This document shows, piece by piece, positions 1-8,852 of a stretch of DNA of 64,000 bases. The notes beneath the pieces are model-generated. The model made no database searches and was not told the DNA's origin. It was given only the letters and a program-made list of their open reading frames with translations. Both the position numbers and the translations under genes were made by a program. Each line of letters opens with the position of its first letter. Positions within the stretch are counted from its first letter, which is position 1. The DNA lies in assembly GCF_000426505.1 (NCBI RefSeq), contig NZ_AUFM01000019.1, positions 62,001 to 126,000 on the forward strand. The letters run 5' to 3'. The DNA comes from Nisaea denitrificans DSM 18348 (GTDB taxonomy: Bacteria > Pseudomonadota > Alphaproteobacteria > Thalassobaculales > Thalassobaculaceae).

Positions 1-504
1 ATTTATAGTCTCGATATTCGCGTCCGGAATATTCTGGCTTTCGGGAACGTACTGTAAGCTGTTGAGGGGTGTCACATTTAATAATGGAATCCAAATATTG
101 ATTCCATATTTCATGTTCTCATTCCAAAAAGATTCCCGATGAAATCCAACATTTTCTTGAATTTTCTTTTTATCTGGGCGTGTCGCTCGAAGGTATGAAA
201 TTCTGGTGACTAATAAATCATCAATTTTAAGAATTTTTTCGATTTTTTGTTTTTCAAGGCGGCAGAACTCAGTTGTGAAAGATAGCGCGTTTATTTCATC
301 TTGCGCTTTGGCGACGATCGACCGGTAGGCTTCATCGTCCATCGACGTGTAATATTGTGCCGCTTCAGGAAAATGGCGGTTTACCCGGGCGCGAATATCT
401 GAAATCAAGCGACTGCTTGTCTCATGCATCCGAAAAGCAAAAATGCCGGATTTTTTATATTCGGCGATCTGTTCCTGGCTGAGTTCAAGCATGTCTGACG
501 CCAT
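1..504 (-). CDS. 2-oxoglutarate/Fe(II) oxygenase-like protein, cut by the left window edge
   Basis: Reading the reverse complement from the ATG at 504 gives 168 uninterrupted residues running off the window, so the C-terminus is missing. An H-x-E pair (His122, Glu124) in the context FHRESF, followed by a hydrophobic strand (NIWIPLLNV, about 136-144) and a YVPES turn, resembles the core of PhyH-like non-haem iron oxygenases, especially those found in sporadic carbohydrate clusters. The distal iron-binding His would lie in the missing part. An in-frame ATG at 492 is an alternative start; neither has a strong ribosome binding site. The gene is more AT-rich than its neighbours, which may mean transfer. 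The family call is an inference from motif pattern only. Confidence 0.55.
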   Translation of the reverse strand, partial: MASDMLELSQEQIAEYKKSGIFAFRMHETSSRLISDIRARVNRHFPEAAQYYTSMDDEAYRSIVAKAQDEINALSFTTEFCRLEKQKIEKILKIDDLLVTRISYLRATRPDKKKIQENVGFHRESFWNENMKYGINIWIPLLNVTPLNSLQYVPESQNIPDANIETIN

Positions 505-619
505 CTTCAATTTAAGGGATCCTATTGATGAAGCCCGAGAGGCCCGCTGATGCCGTTCTCAATATCATGGTGATGACGCTCTTCGAACATATTAACCGAT
601 CTTGGCAGAGACGCGCATT

Positions 620-1519
620 CTAAGCGCCTTGAGCGAAGTCCCGCGTAAATTGCCTGATTGTTTCCATTATGCTGCGAGGTCGGTAGCCCAGTTTTTTAGC
701 GGCGGAATTGTCAATTCCGAACGGTGGTTGATTCGCGGGCGAAGTTTTCAGCCTGGACTTTGAATCGAGATCGCTCCGCATCTGATGCAGGATTTCTGCG
801 AGGCACGGTCCAGAGGTGGATCCGATGGGTACTCTAACATCTGGTGGTAAATGGCTCGTCACGGCAAGTTTGACGAAGAACTTCGCTACGTCTGTTGCGA
901 GGACGGCATTGTTGAATTTGAAGTCCGGTGAGGAGTAGGTCAGATCTTTATTCTGTATCAAGCGCTGGGCCATGCGGACAAGCCAGTTCTCCGGGTGGGC
1001 ACCGCGTCCGAGGACTGCAGGAAGCCTGACTGAAAAGACGGAAGCTACTTCCGGCGCCTCGGCGAGGAGCTGCTCCGCCAACAACTTGGATGCTCCATAT
1101 TCTGACGGAGATATTGGTGCCGTCTCTGTGGAAACCATTCCACCTTCCGGCTTTCCATATACCGAAGTACTCGAGGCGTTCACGATCGAGGAGCCCTTTG
1201 AGGCGCGGCAAAGGCCGAGGACGTTGCGTGTGATCCGGTTATTGATTTCAGCGCCGTGCGGGCTGTCGCCCGACGACATGCGGTCGAAAGCAAGGTGAAT
1301 GATTATGTGCGGGCTGTCTGACGGTGGGGACCAGTCGAGTCTGGAGGCGGACAGGTCGGCCTCGACGGGCTTAATTCGTGCGGATAGGCTGTGGCGTGTG
1401 CAGGTGGCTACCGCCTGTCGGGAAAGGGCGAAAGTATCGACCCCTTCCGCATCAAGGGCCTTGAGCACATATTCTCCCAGAAACGATCCTGCACCTGTCA
1501 GAATAACGGGTGGGGTCAC
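620..1519 (-). CDS. NAD-dependent epimerase/dehydratase (extended SDR)
   Basis: This 299-residue protein has an extended short-chain dehydrogenase/reductase layout. A Rossmann glycine motif (GAGSFLG) lies near residues 9-15, a SSTSVYG strand carries the active-site Ser/Thr, and YGASK gives the catalytic Tyr and Lys. Such enzymes epimerise, dehydrate or reduce nucleotide sugars in the cytoplasm. The start is GTG at 1519; no in-frame ATG upstream looks better. It stands next to surface-glycan genes, so a role in nucleotide-sugar synthesis is likely, but the substrate cannot be read from the sequence. It is divergent from the surface-carbohydrate gene at 1958. Confidence 0.8.
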   Translation of the reverse strand: MTPPVILTGAGSFLGEYVLKALDAEGVDTFALSRQAVATCTRHSLSARIKPVEADLSASRLDWSPPSDSPHIIIHLAFDRMSSGDSPHGAEINNRITRNVLGLCRASKGSSIVNASSTSVYGKPEGGMVSTETAPISPSEYGASKLLAEQLLAEAPEVASVFSVRLPAVLGRGAHPENWLVRMAQRLIQNKDLTYSSPDFKFNNAVLATDVAKFFVKLAVTSHLPPDVRVPIGSTSGPCLAEILHQMRSDLDSKSRLKTSPANQPPFGIDNSAAKKLGYRPRSIMETIRQFTRDFAQGA

Positions 1520-1957
1520 TATTGTTGTCCCGGAATAATGTCTGTTGTCGTGGTGGACTCGATATCGCGGAGCATGAAGGCTGAGTTTTCAAGCGTCAGT
1601 GCAGGACAGGCTGTTTGCTTAGAGTCATAGCTTGGGTCAGTACATTATCCTGATCAAGACAAACCGCTCTGTCGGCGAAAGTCTGACATCTCAATTCATG
1701 AAGGAAAGCGGAGGAGTGGCGTTCGAAGCGGCCGCCGACTTGTAGGCATTGCGGCCGACCATGACCAACATGGTCCTGGGACGAAGCACTCTGGGTAGAG
1801 GGTCGCACAGACGGGGGCAAGTTCGAAGTAGATGATATTTGCTCTGGATAAGAAAAAGCTCAGGAAAACTTGCTCCTCTCCCGGATTGCCAGCTTGCTAG
1901 CGCAGGGATCGAAACGCTAAATAGAACGCTGAAATTTCTTACCTAGTTAGCAGGTTG
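1520..1957. other. Intergenic region between divergent genes
   Basis: This stretch of 438 bases separates two divergently transcribed glycan genes, so it should hold both promoters. I could not identify convincing -35/-10 pairs. Short open frames on both strands (for example 1596-1820 minus) show no recognisable domain and no good ribosome binding site. Nothing else is supported here. Confidence 0.5.
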
Positions 1958-3289
1958 ATGAGTAAATCTTATAAGCATCTGTATTTACCAATTGAGGAGG
2001 CTGCTCGCGAACTCGATGCGCGCCTTCTGCTCGTCATGGCGGCCATGCAGAAAGGCTACAGAGTCGTGATCGGCCAGCAATGGCTCATGGTTAACAACCT
2101 GCCGAATCTCGCTCCGGGAATTGTCTTTTTCAAAGGGACGAACAAGGTTCAGTCCGTCTGGATGTCGCATGCCAACAAACACGGCCACAAGATCGTTGCG
2201 ATCGATGAGGAGGTCACTGCGATCGCTGACCGGAAGTTCGTGCTGAAGGAAGTGTCGCTGGAAGCTCTGCCACTGATCGACCGCTTCTTTCTGCAGGGGC
2301 AGAATCAGTACGATATCTACGCCGACGCGTTTCCCGATTTTCAGGACCGTTTCACAATCACCGGCAATCCGCGGTTCGATCTGCTGCGCAAGGAATTCAC
2401 CAAAGCGTTCGACGAAGATGCGCAGGCCTACCGGACCCGGTACGGCCGATATATCCTGATCAATACAAATTTCGGCTATGTCAACACGGCCTGGGGCAAG
2501 CCTGAAAACTTCGTCAAGGTCTGTGAAAATGTCGGATACGCCAATCGGTCGGATCCGGAGGACCGGAAGTTCTTCGATGATTTTTACGATCTAGAAGTGA
2601 TGAATATGGCCGCTTTCAAGGTCATGACCCGGAAGCTCCGCGATCGGTTCCCCGATCACCAGATTGTCCTGCGGCCGCATCCTGCCGAGGACGTAAAGTC
2701 CTGGACGGACGCGTTGTCTGGAGAAGAGCGCATCCATGTCGTTTTCGAGGGTTCGGCCGTGCCTTGGATGCTGGGGGCCGATTATTTCATCCACAATACC
2801 TGCACTACCGGCACGGAAGCCATGGTGCTCGGCGTTCCGGTGGGTGCCTATGCGTTCTATACAAACTGGGTCGAGTCAATTTTCCTCTCCAATCTTGTAA
2901 CCCCTGTATTCCGCGACATGGATAGCCTGTTCGATGCAGTGGAAGCGGGTATTCGGGACCGGGAAGGCGCTATCAGAGCGATCCGGCAGGATCGAGATCA
3001 GATTCTCCGGCAGCACATTTCGGGATTGGACCAGAAGCTGGCGACCGCTGGTATCTTCCATGGCATCGACACTCTCGAGGTGGCGCGTTCCGCTGGGTCG
3101 GTCTTCCGTGATGGCAGGGGGCTCAGGGTCGCCGTCAACAGGTCACAGTATCAGCGCAAGAAGATCGATCTCGACATCAAGCAATTGAACCAGAAAGTGA
3201 CCAATCTGGTTAAGGCGACGGGCATCGGGTTCAGTGCCAAAGCCGAGAAAATAGGCGATTCACTCTTTGTGTTCACGCCTGTGGACTGA
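1958..3289 (+). CDS. Surface carbohydrate biosynthesis protein
   Basis: The product is 443 residues long. Its N-terminus (YLPIEEAARELDARLLL, then a G-Y-R-V-V-I-G strand) matches the family named surface carbohydrate biosynthesis protein, whose members sit in polysaccharide loci and look like a GT-B or CDP-glycerol glycerophosphotransferase-type fold. The C-terminal half has RPHPAED and then HNTCTTGTEAMVLGVPV, a layout typical of the sugar-donor domain of such enzymes. A TTG three bases upstream extends the frame, but the ATG at 1958 is the more natural start. The exact reaction is unknown for this family. A cytoplasmic glycosyl- or phospho-sugar transferase role is an inference. Confidence 0.75.
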   Translation: MSKSYKHLYLPIEEAARELDARLLLVMAAMQKGYRVVIGQQWLMVNNLPNLAPGIVFFKGTNKVQSVWMSHANKHGHKIVAIDEEVTAIADRKFVLKEVSLEALPLIDRFFLQGQNQYDIYADAFPDFQDRFTITGNPRFDLLRKEFTKAFDEDAQAYRTRYGRYILINTNFGYVNTAWGKPENFVKVCENVGYANRSDPEDRKFFDDFYDLEVMNMAAFKVMTRKLRDRFPDHQIVLRPHPAEDVKSWTDALSGEERIHVVFEGSAVPWMLGADYFIHNTCTTGTEAMVLGVPVGAYAFYTNWVESIFLSNLVTPVFRDMDSLFDAVEAGIRDREGAIRAIRQDRDQILRQHISGLDQKLATAGIFHGIDTLEVARSAGSVFRDGRGLRVAVNRSQYQRKKIDLDIKQLNQKVTNLVKATGIGFSAKAEKIGDSLFVFTPVD

Positions 3290-3307
3290 CGCGGCCCGGC
3301 TTCGGCA

Positions 3308-3949
3308 TTATGAGTGCACAAAGGATTCCATGATCTTGAGTCCGACCGGCCCGCTCCGCTCCGGATGGAACTGCACTCCGGTCACATTCTCTTTGATCAC
3401 GGCTGCGGTGACTTTTGTCCCATCATAAGTCGTTGTCGCCAGGACGGCTTCTGGATCATCCGGCAGGCCATGGTAGCTGTGCACGAAATAGGCGAACTCG
3501 CCCGGCTTCACCGATCGAAGCGGGCTTGAGTCCCATCTGCCCGGCCGCGGGCATTCAAGCGGCGCCCAGCCGATATGAGGCAGTTTGAACGCGTTGTTGC
3601 CGGCCGCTGGCTGCAGCTGCTTTACACGTCCGGCGATCAATCCGATGCCCTGATGCTCTCCGAATTCTTCACCAATCTCAAAGAGTGCCTGCATGCCGAC
3701 ACAAATGCCGAGCAACGGCCGGCCAGTCAGGGCGAATTCCCGCGCCAGATCAACCGCTCCATAGCGCCTCATGGCATCAAGGCATTTCGCGAAGGCACCG
3801 ACTCCAGGCAGCAGCAGGCGTTCGACCTGATCTGCCCGCGGGCATTTGTCGACCAGCTCCACCGAGGCCCCGGATTTTTCGACGGCGCGGCAGACGCTGT
3901 ACAGATTTCCTATGCCGAAATCGAGAACTGTTACCCTTGGAGCACTCAT
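3308..3949 (-). CDS. hisH: HisH-type glutamine amidotransferase subunit for sugar amidation (WbuY/HisH2-like)
   Basis: This 213-residue class I glutamine amidotransferase carries the nucleophile Cys83 in GICVGMQ and the His195/Glu197 pair in FHPERSG, so the catalytic triad is complete. HisH releases ammonia from glutamine and channels it into a HisF barrel partner. The gene follows hisF with a TGATG overlap, and both lie downstream of an N-acetyl sugar amidotransferase. That is the arrangement of the WbpG/HisH2/HisF2 (WbuXYZ) set, which feeds ammonia to surface-sugar amidation rather than to histidine synthesis. No other his genes are present here, which supports the sugar role. Confidence 0.92.
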   Translation of the reverse strand: MSAPRVTVLDFGIGNLYSVCRAVEKSGASVELVDKCPRADQVERLLLPGVGAFAKCLDAMRRYGAVDLAREFALTGRPLLGICVGMQALFEIGEEFGEHQGIGLIAGRVKQLQPAAGNNAFKLPHIGWAPLECPRPGRWDSSPLRSVKPGEFAYFVHSYHGLPDDPEAVLATTTYDGTKVTAAVIKENVTGVQFHPERSGPVGLKIMESFVHS

Positions 3950-4716
3950 CAGATCGACAGCTCCCGTATGTTCATGTTTGCGGCCAGGGCTTGATCACGG
4001 ATTTCTGCGATCGTCATGCGGTCGTAGTGCAGGATGTCGGCCATGGCGACTGCATCTGCATGCCCGTCTTGCACGGCGGCGACAAGATCCTCCACAGACC
4101 CCATCCCGCCGGAAGCGATGACTGGGATACTGACAAGGCCCGATATCGCGCTCAACAACGCGATATCGAACCCTTTCCGTGTGCCCTCCTGATCAATCGA
4201 GGTCAGCAATAATTCGCCGGCGCCCAGTTTTTCCGCTTCCTGGACCCATTCGATAACGTCGCGCCCAGAATGCTCCCGACCGTTGTCGGTATAGGCTTCC
4301 CATCCGCCGGAGTTCTGCCGCTTCGCTTCGACAGAAAGCACGACCGCTTGGCTGCCGAATTCTTCCGCGATTTCCGATATCAGCTCGGGACGGGCGATAG
4401 CCGCCGTATTGATTGCGACCTTGTCCGCCCCAGACCGCAGCAGCTTCCGCGCATCTTCGACCGATCGGACACCGCCACCGACTGTAATAGGGACAAACAC
4501 ATGGTGCGCAGTGTGTTCGAGAATTTCGGTGAGATTGTTGCGTCCGTAGAGGCTCGCGACCGTGTCCATATAAATGATCTCGTCAATTCCCTGCTCGTAA
4601 TAGCGCTGAGCATAGGTTTGCGGATCTCCGATGACGCGCAGGCCTTCGAGGTGGATGCCTTTAATCAGGTTCGGGCCCTTGATATCAAGCCGGGCGATTA
4701 ATCGGATCGGGCGCAT
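3949..4716 (-). CDS. hisF: HisF-type barrel subunit for sugar amidation (WbuZ/HisF2-like)
   Basis: The product is a 255-residue TIM barrel of HisF type. I chose the ATG at 4716 rather than the upstream TTG at 4737 because it has a GGAG box nine bases upstream and gives the usual family length. With this start the first catalytic aspartate falls at Asp11 (ARLDIKG), as in Thermotoga HisF. The second catalytic position, normally Asp130, is Glu130 (LSVEAKR). The N-terminal ARLDIKGPN replaces the CLDVKDGR of histidine enzymes, a signature of HisF2/WbuZ proteins. It probably acts as the ammonia channel for the neighbouring amidotransferase. Confidence 0.9.
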   Translation of the reverse strand: MRPIRLIARLDIKGPNLIKGIHLEGLRVIGDPQTYAQRYYEQGIDEIIYMDTVASLYGRNNLTEILEHTAHHVFVPITVGGGVRSVEDARKLLRSGADKVAINTAAIARPELISEIAEEFGSQAVVLSVEAKRQNSGGWEAYTDNGREHSGRDVIEWVQEAEKLGAGELLLTSIDQEGTRKGFDIALLSAISGLVSIPVIASGGMGSVEDLVAAVQDGHADAVAMADILHYDRMTIAEIRDQALAANMNIRELSI

Positions 4717-4740
4717 TTCAATGGGCTCCGTGGCCAACCG

Positions 4741-6063
4741 TCAATTCTGTTGCCAGACCGTTCTGCGCAGTGACCATTCCCCATTCTCCGAGCGCTGCCA
4801 GAGGTGCGGCGAGCGGAATCGGTCTGCGAGGTGCAGAAAATAATCACGGGTCATTTTTTGATTTTCGAAGTTCTTCGCGGCTACGGGGTATTGATCTTCA
4901 GTAATGCTCATGTAGGCGAAGTTGTCCGCTTCAAAACGGTCTGGATACTCACCGTCGAACCGTTTTGCCAGAGCTACGCCCTCCTCACGGAGAATGTCCT
5001 TGGATCGTATCTCCTGTGCGGCATCATACGTTGCACGGCCGATGCCGAACTTTACGTGGGTGCAGAAGTAATGCAGGTCGTCGATCTTATCGTCGATGCT
5101 GTTGTACTTGCTGTAGGTGCCGGGTGTCCGCTCCGGAGAAGCTTGGAATCCGCCATGCTCGACGGAATAATAGTAGGCACTCTGAGGGTGCCACTTCAGA
5201 TAATAACCGAGATAATGGACCTCAATTCCGACCTTCTCCAGACGGTCCGGGTCTGCAGGCATGTAAGGGATGAAATCCTGCTCCTCGAGCCCAAAATCCT
5301 CTTGCAGCTCGGTGAGCGAGACCCCGCCCAAGTAAATATTATCGAAATCCTTGGCCGCGTAATAAGTGTTGGAGCGGATCGGGGTGACAACGTCGGTTTT
5401 CGGATTGCCGTACTCGGCTTCGTTCTCGCCATAGAACACCAGCGGAATATTGAAACGCTCGGCCAGCTTCGGCGCGAGATTTTTCTGGCCTAGAACGAAA
5501 GGCTGAAACGGATGGTAGAGGTTTTCCACCGAGAGACGGGTCAGCAGGCGATGCACTCTGCCATTCGGCGTGCATAGATAGTTGTCGAATCCGGCATGGA
5601 TCCATGATTCGAAGTTCTTCCATCCCCAGTCCGTATGGATGTGAGGTGCCCAGGTCACGGTCAGCGGATGCATCCCGTATTTGGTTTTCAGGATATGAGC
5701 CGCGTAAAAGCTGTCCTTGCCGCCTGAGCCGGGAACGAGACAATCGTAGCTTCCGTCCTTGCTTCGGTGCTGGTCACAGAGCGCAATCAGTTCCTCTTCG
5801 CGCCCGCCCCAGTCGATGATGGTGTGTTTTTCCTCGGCGACACGGCAAGCGTCGCATACACCCTCTTCATCCAGAGCGATTGTCGCTTTGTGGCTCTGTT
5901 TTGTGTGCTTGAATTCGACAGTCGAGTTCGGGCGCTGATTCGAGATCACACACCGTGTACAGAACTCGATATCCTGCGGAAGCCCGTAGCGGGTTTTCGG
6001 TTCAGGATTGTCAGCTGCAAAGCTCGAAAAGTCGATATCGACGTGCGCTGGATATTTATACAT
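4741..6063 (-). CDS. N-acetyl sugar amidotransferase (WbpG/WbuX/PseA family)
   Basis: This 440-residue protein has two CxxC pairs (Cys35/Cys38 and Cys70/Cys73) that probably bind zinc, then a PP-loop ATP-pyrophosphatase motif (GSGGKDS, 112-118). These are the hallmarks of N-acetyl sugar amidotransferases, which adenylate an acetamido group and replace its oxygen with ammonia to give an acetamidino sugar. The open frame extends upstream to 6405, but the extra N-terminus is low-complexity and overlaps the divergent promoter region, so I set the start at the ATG at 6063. It is first in an operon with hisF2 and hisH2, which would supply the ammonia. A legionaminic or pseudaminic precursor is the likely substrate, by inference. 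Confidence 0.9.
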   Translation of the reverse strand: MYKYPAHVDIDFSSFAADNPEPKTRYGLPQDIEFCTRCVISNQRPNSTVEFKHTKQSHKATIALDEEGVCDACRVAEEKHTIIDWGGREEELIALCDQHRSKDGSYDCLVPGSGGKDSFYAAHILKTKYGMHPLTVTWAPHIHTDWGWKNFESWIHAGFDNYLCTPNGRVHRLLTRLSVENLYHPFQPFVLGQKNLAPKLAERFNIPLVFYGENEAEYGNPKTDVVTPIRSNTYYAAKDFDNIYLGGVSLTELQEDFGLEEQDFIPYMPADPDRLEKVGIEVHYLGYYLKWHPQSAYYYSVEHGGFQASPERTPGTYSKYNSIDDKIDDLHYFCTHVKFGIGRATYDAAQEIRSKDILREEGVALAKRFDGEYPDRFEADNFAYMSITEDQYPVAAKNFENQKMTRDYFLHLADRFRSPHLWQRSENGEWSLRRTVWQQN

Positions 6064-6171
6064 GGAAGCCTTGGATTGATGGATTTCTGCGCTGATCCGG
6101 TTTCCTAACACGATTGCTTCTTTTAAAAGCAATATTTTTACCCGTACGGCCCTCCGAGAAGGTGAGTAAAA

Positions 6172-7068
6172 ATGGAACAGAAACAGCTTGGCGTCCGTGC
6201 AGGTGTAAGCGGGCAGCTTTTCTGTTTCGGTTTTGGGTACACCTGTTCTCGGTTGGCATCTCGACTGCGGCTCTCTGGCTGGCGGACGGCCGGGACCGTT
6301 CGCAGTTTGCGAGAGAAGGAGCCTAACGAAGATCTGGAATTGTATCGCTTTTGCGGTGACGCCCCGGTCGCTGGCGGATTTGATGTTTTCCGTAACGTTA
6401 CACACTTGGTTGCTTCGATCCCGCCTGGTGAGGAAGGTGACCCTGCGCTACTCCAGCATTTGGCTGATCTGCGCGCTTTGCCGAGCCTTGAATGGGTCGG
6501 CTATCTCTCGACACCGGCTGTCTATGGTGACCGTGGTGGCGCCGTGGTGCACGAGACCGATCTTCCCAATCCGGGATCCGAGCGCGGCAGACGCCGCCTT
6601 GCGGCGGAACGTGCCTGGGTTTCCGCTTTCGAGAATACTGACGTCTCCGTTCAGGTGTTCAGGCTTTCCGGGATCTACGGGCCCGGCCGGAGCGCCATAG
6701 ATCAATTGCGCAGTGGCAAGGCACGGATCATCGATAAGCCGGGCCAGGTCTTCAACCGCATCCATGTCGATGATATCGGGACTATATTGATGGCCTCGAT
6801 GCAGCGACCGAATCATGGCCGAATCTACAATGTCGCGGATGATGAAGCCTGTCCCAGCGGAGACGTCATCCGCTACGCCGCGGAACTTCTCGATATGGAG
6901 GCGCCTGAGCCGATTCCGTTTGACAGTGCGGAGCTGTCTCCGATGGCGCGGTCGTTTTATTCCGAGTGCAAAAGGCTCGATACCGCGCGGATCAAGTCCG
7001 AACTTGGTGTCAAGCTGGCATACTCCACCTACCGGGAAGGGCTGCGCAGTATTCTTGACGATGCGTGA
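6172..7068 (+). CDS. SDR-family NAD(P)-dependent oxidoreductase (YeeZ-like)
   Basis: The product has 298 residues. The start at 6172 has a good AAGGTGAG ribosome binding site. The N-terminus carries GFGYT (about 20-24) followed by LASRL and GWRTAGTVR, the pattern of YeeZ-type atypical SDRs that bind a dinucleotide; the residue after GFGYT is Cys rather than the usual small residue. STPAVYG and a FNRIHVDDIG segment follow, as in epimerase-like members. The substrate is unknown. It starts a plus-strand run that continues into neuD- and neuB-like genes, so a nucleotide-sugar role is possible. Confidence 0.75.
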   Translation: MEQKQLGVRAGVSGQLFCFGFGYTCSRLASRLRLSGWRTAGTVRSLREKEPNEDLELYRFCGDAPVAGGFDVFRNVTHLVASIPPGEEGDPALLQHLADLRALPSLEWVGYLSTPAVYGDRGGAVVHETDLPNPGSERGRRRLAAERAWVSAFENTDVSVQVFRLSGIYGPGRSAIDQLRSGKARIIDKPGQVFNRIHVDDIGTILMASMQRPNHGRIYNVADDEACPSGDVIRYAAELLDMEAPEPIPFDSAELSPMARSFYSECKRLDTARIKSELGVKLAYSTYREGLRSILDDA

Positions 7069-7115
7069 ACTGCCGCGTAGAGCGAACGTACAAGTTCGCA
7101 CGTAAGGAACGCATT

Positions 7116-7769
7116 GTGCCACGAGCTCCGGTCCATATTGTCGGCTGCGGAGGTCACGCCAAGGTCATCGCCATGATGGTTGAGGCGGGTGACCAACTCG
7201 ACATCGTCTCCTTCATTGACCGGGACCCGGCTGAGGGCGCGTCTTTCCTGGGAAGGTCGGTACAGGACGAAGACACATTCCTCGAGGCTCGCTGTGGGGA
7301 AGCTGTCATCATCGCTCTCGGTGAAGGTGTGCGCCGCAGGGAAACCGTGACCCGCTACAAACAGGCCGGTTTCTCCAGCTTCCCTGCCATCGTGGCTTCG
7401 TCCGCCGCAGTGGCCGAAGGCGTCTTGATCGGTGAGGGAAGCGTATTGATGCCTGGAGTGATTGTGAATCCCGGCGCGGAAATCGATGCCTTTTGTGTTC
7501 TGAATACGGGCGCGATCCTGGAGCATGATTGCAGGCTAGGCGATTATGCGGCGCTCGCTCCGGGCGCGACGGTGGGCGGCGATTGCCGGATCGGGGCTGG
7601 TGCCTATATCGGCATTGGTGCCGCCGTGTCCCACGGTCGCACGATCGGACAGAGTGCCGTTATTGGCGGCGGGTCCTTCCTGGCCTCCGACGCAGGCAGC
7701 GACGAATTATGGGGCGGTGTTCCCGCAGTCTTGATCCGTAAGCGCGCACCGGGCGCGACGGTGCTGTGA
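7116..7769 (+). CDS. Sugar O/N-acyltransferase of the NeuD/PglD family
   Basis: A 217-residue protein with an N-terminal nucleotide-sugar-binding motif (GCGGHAK, 10-16) and a C-terminal left-handed beta-helix built of hexapeptide repeats (EGVLIGEGSVLMPGVIV and later repeats). This is the layout of NeuD/PglD acetyltransferases, which acetylate UDP-linked amino sugars or nonulosonic acids. The GTG at 7116 is preferred over the upstream ATG at 7065 because AAGGA lies seven bases before it and the ATG version overlaps the previous gene. It sits six bases upstream of the neuB-like gene, so it may be the LegH-type acetyltransferase of the same pathway. Confidence 0.88.
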   Translation: MPRAPVHIVGCGGHAKVIAMMVEAGDQLDIVSFIDRDPAEGASFLGRSVQDEDTFLEARCGEAVIIALGEGVRRRETVTRYKQAGFSSFPAIVASSAAVAEGVLIGEGSVLMPGVIVNPGAEIDAFCVLNTGAILEHDCRLGDYAALAPGATVGGDCRIGAGAYIGIGAAVSHGRTIGQSAVIGGGSFLASDAGSDELWGGVPAVLIRKRAPGATVL

Positions 7770-7775
7770 GGATAT

Positions 7776-8804
7776 ATGCAGAATAGTTCGGAAGCGGGCC
7801 GGGTCTTCGTCATTGCCGAAGCCGGGGTCAATCACAACGGCGACCTCGCCATGGCGCGCCGTCTGGTGGAAGCCGCAGCCGCAGCTGGCGCGGATGCCGT
7901 CAAGTTTCAGACCTTCTCGCTGGAGTCCATTGTCGCGGCAACGGCTCCCATGGCTGACTACCAGAAAACCAACTCCGGAGCCTCGGGTTCCCAGAAGGAC
8001 ATGCTGGCGGATCTTGAACTGCCGCTGGAAGCCTTTAGCGAGTTGGCCGCATATTCCGCCTCGCTCGGCATCGAGTTCATGTCGACGGCGTTTGACCCTG
8101 TCAGCCTTGATCATCTGCTGTCCCTGAAGGTGCGCCGCCTGAAAATTCCCTCGGGCGAGATCACCAATCCCGAACTGGTGCGGGCGATCGGCGGGGCCGG
8201 GCTGCCGGTGATCATGTCGTCCGGTATGGCCAATCTCGGGGAGATCGAGCAGGCACTCGGCTGGCTGGCTGAGAGTGGCGCGGGTGATATCAGCCTGCTG
8301 CATTGTGTCAGCGATTATCCGGCCGATCCGTCGGATGCGAACTTGGCGGCCATGGATACGCTCCGGACGGCTTTCGGGTATCCCATCGGCTGGTCCGATC
8401 ATACGCTCGGCGATACCGTGACCATCGCTGCCGTGGCACGAGGCGCAACTATTATCGAGAAGCACTTCACACTTGATAAGAACCTCCCGGGGCCGGATCA
8501 CAAGGCATCTCTCGATCCGGCCGAGCTGAAGCGGATGGTCGATAATATCCGGATTACCGAGGCTGCTATCGGCAATGGCCGCAAGCAGCCGACGGAGGCG
8601 GAACGCAAGGTGGCACTGGTCGCCCGGCGCAGCATTGCCGCTCGCGCGGATATCGCCGAAGGGGCAGAAATCACGGCCGCTGACCTGACATATCTGCGGC
8701 CGGGAGACGGCATCGCACCGTCGCGTGCGGATATGGTGATCGGCCGTCGCGCCATGCGGGCGATCCCGGCCGGGACACTTTTGAGCCTCGCTGATATCGG
8801 CTGA
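7776..8804 (+). CDS. neuB: Nonulosonic acid synthase (NeuB/LegI family)
   Basis: This 342-residue protein has the NeuB TIM barrel beginning with IAEAGVNHNGD (13-23), then VKFQTF, KIPSGE, GWSDHTLG and the metal/PEP-binding region EKHFTLDK, followed by a C-terminal SAF (antifreeze-like) domain from about residue 280. NeuB enzymes condense phosphoenolpyruvate with an N-acetylated hexosamine to make sialic, legionaminic or pseudaminic acids. With LegB, LegC and LegG homologues elsewhere in the window, legionaminate synthase is the best guess. It follows neuD closely and precedes a nucleotide cyclase by 48 bases. Confidence 0.93.
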   Translation: MQNSSEAGRVFVIAEAGVNHNGDLAMARRLVEAAAAAGADAVKFQTFSLESIVAATAPMADYQKTNSGASGSQKDMLADLELPLEAFSELAAYSASLGIEFMSTAFDPVSLDHLLSLKVRRLKIPSGEITNPELVRAIGGAGLPVIMSSGMANLGEIEQALGWLAESGAGDISLLHCVSDYPADPSDANLAAMDTLRTAFGYPIGWSDHTLGDTVTIAAVARGATIIEKHFTLDKNLPGPDHKASLDPAELKRMVDNIRITEAAIGNGRKQPTEAERKVALVARRSIAARADIAEGAEITAADLTYLRPGDGIAPSRADMVIGRRAMRAIPAGTLLSLADIG

Positions 8805-8852
8805 CGCAAAAGTACCTTGTCCCTGCACTCCTTCCGCCCCATCTACCCGCGC

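Noticed and set aside
1596-1820. A 74-residue minus-strand open frame in the intergenic region, possible transposase remnant
   Set aside because: I could find no transposase motif or terminal repeats, and no ribosome binding site.
3308-4716. hisH and hisF as part of histidine biosynthesis
   Set aside because: No other his genes are near, HisF has the HisF2-type N-terminus and Glu130, and the partner gene is a sugar amidotransferase.
5604-6108. Plus-strand frames opposite the sugar amidotransferase gene
   Set aside because: They are antisense to conserved CxxC and PP-loop coding sequence.
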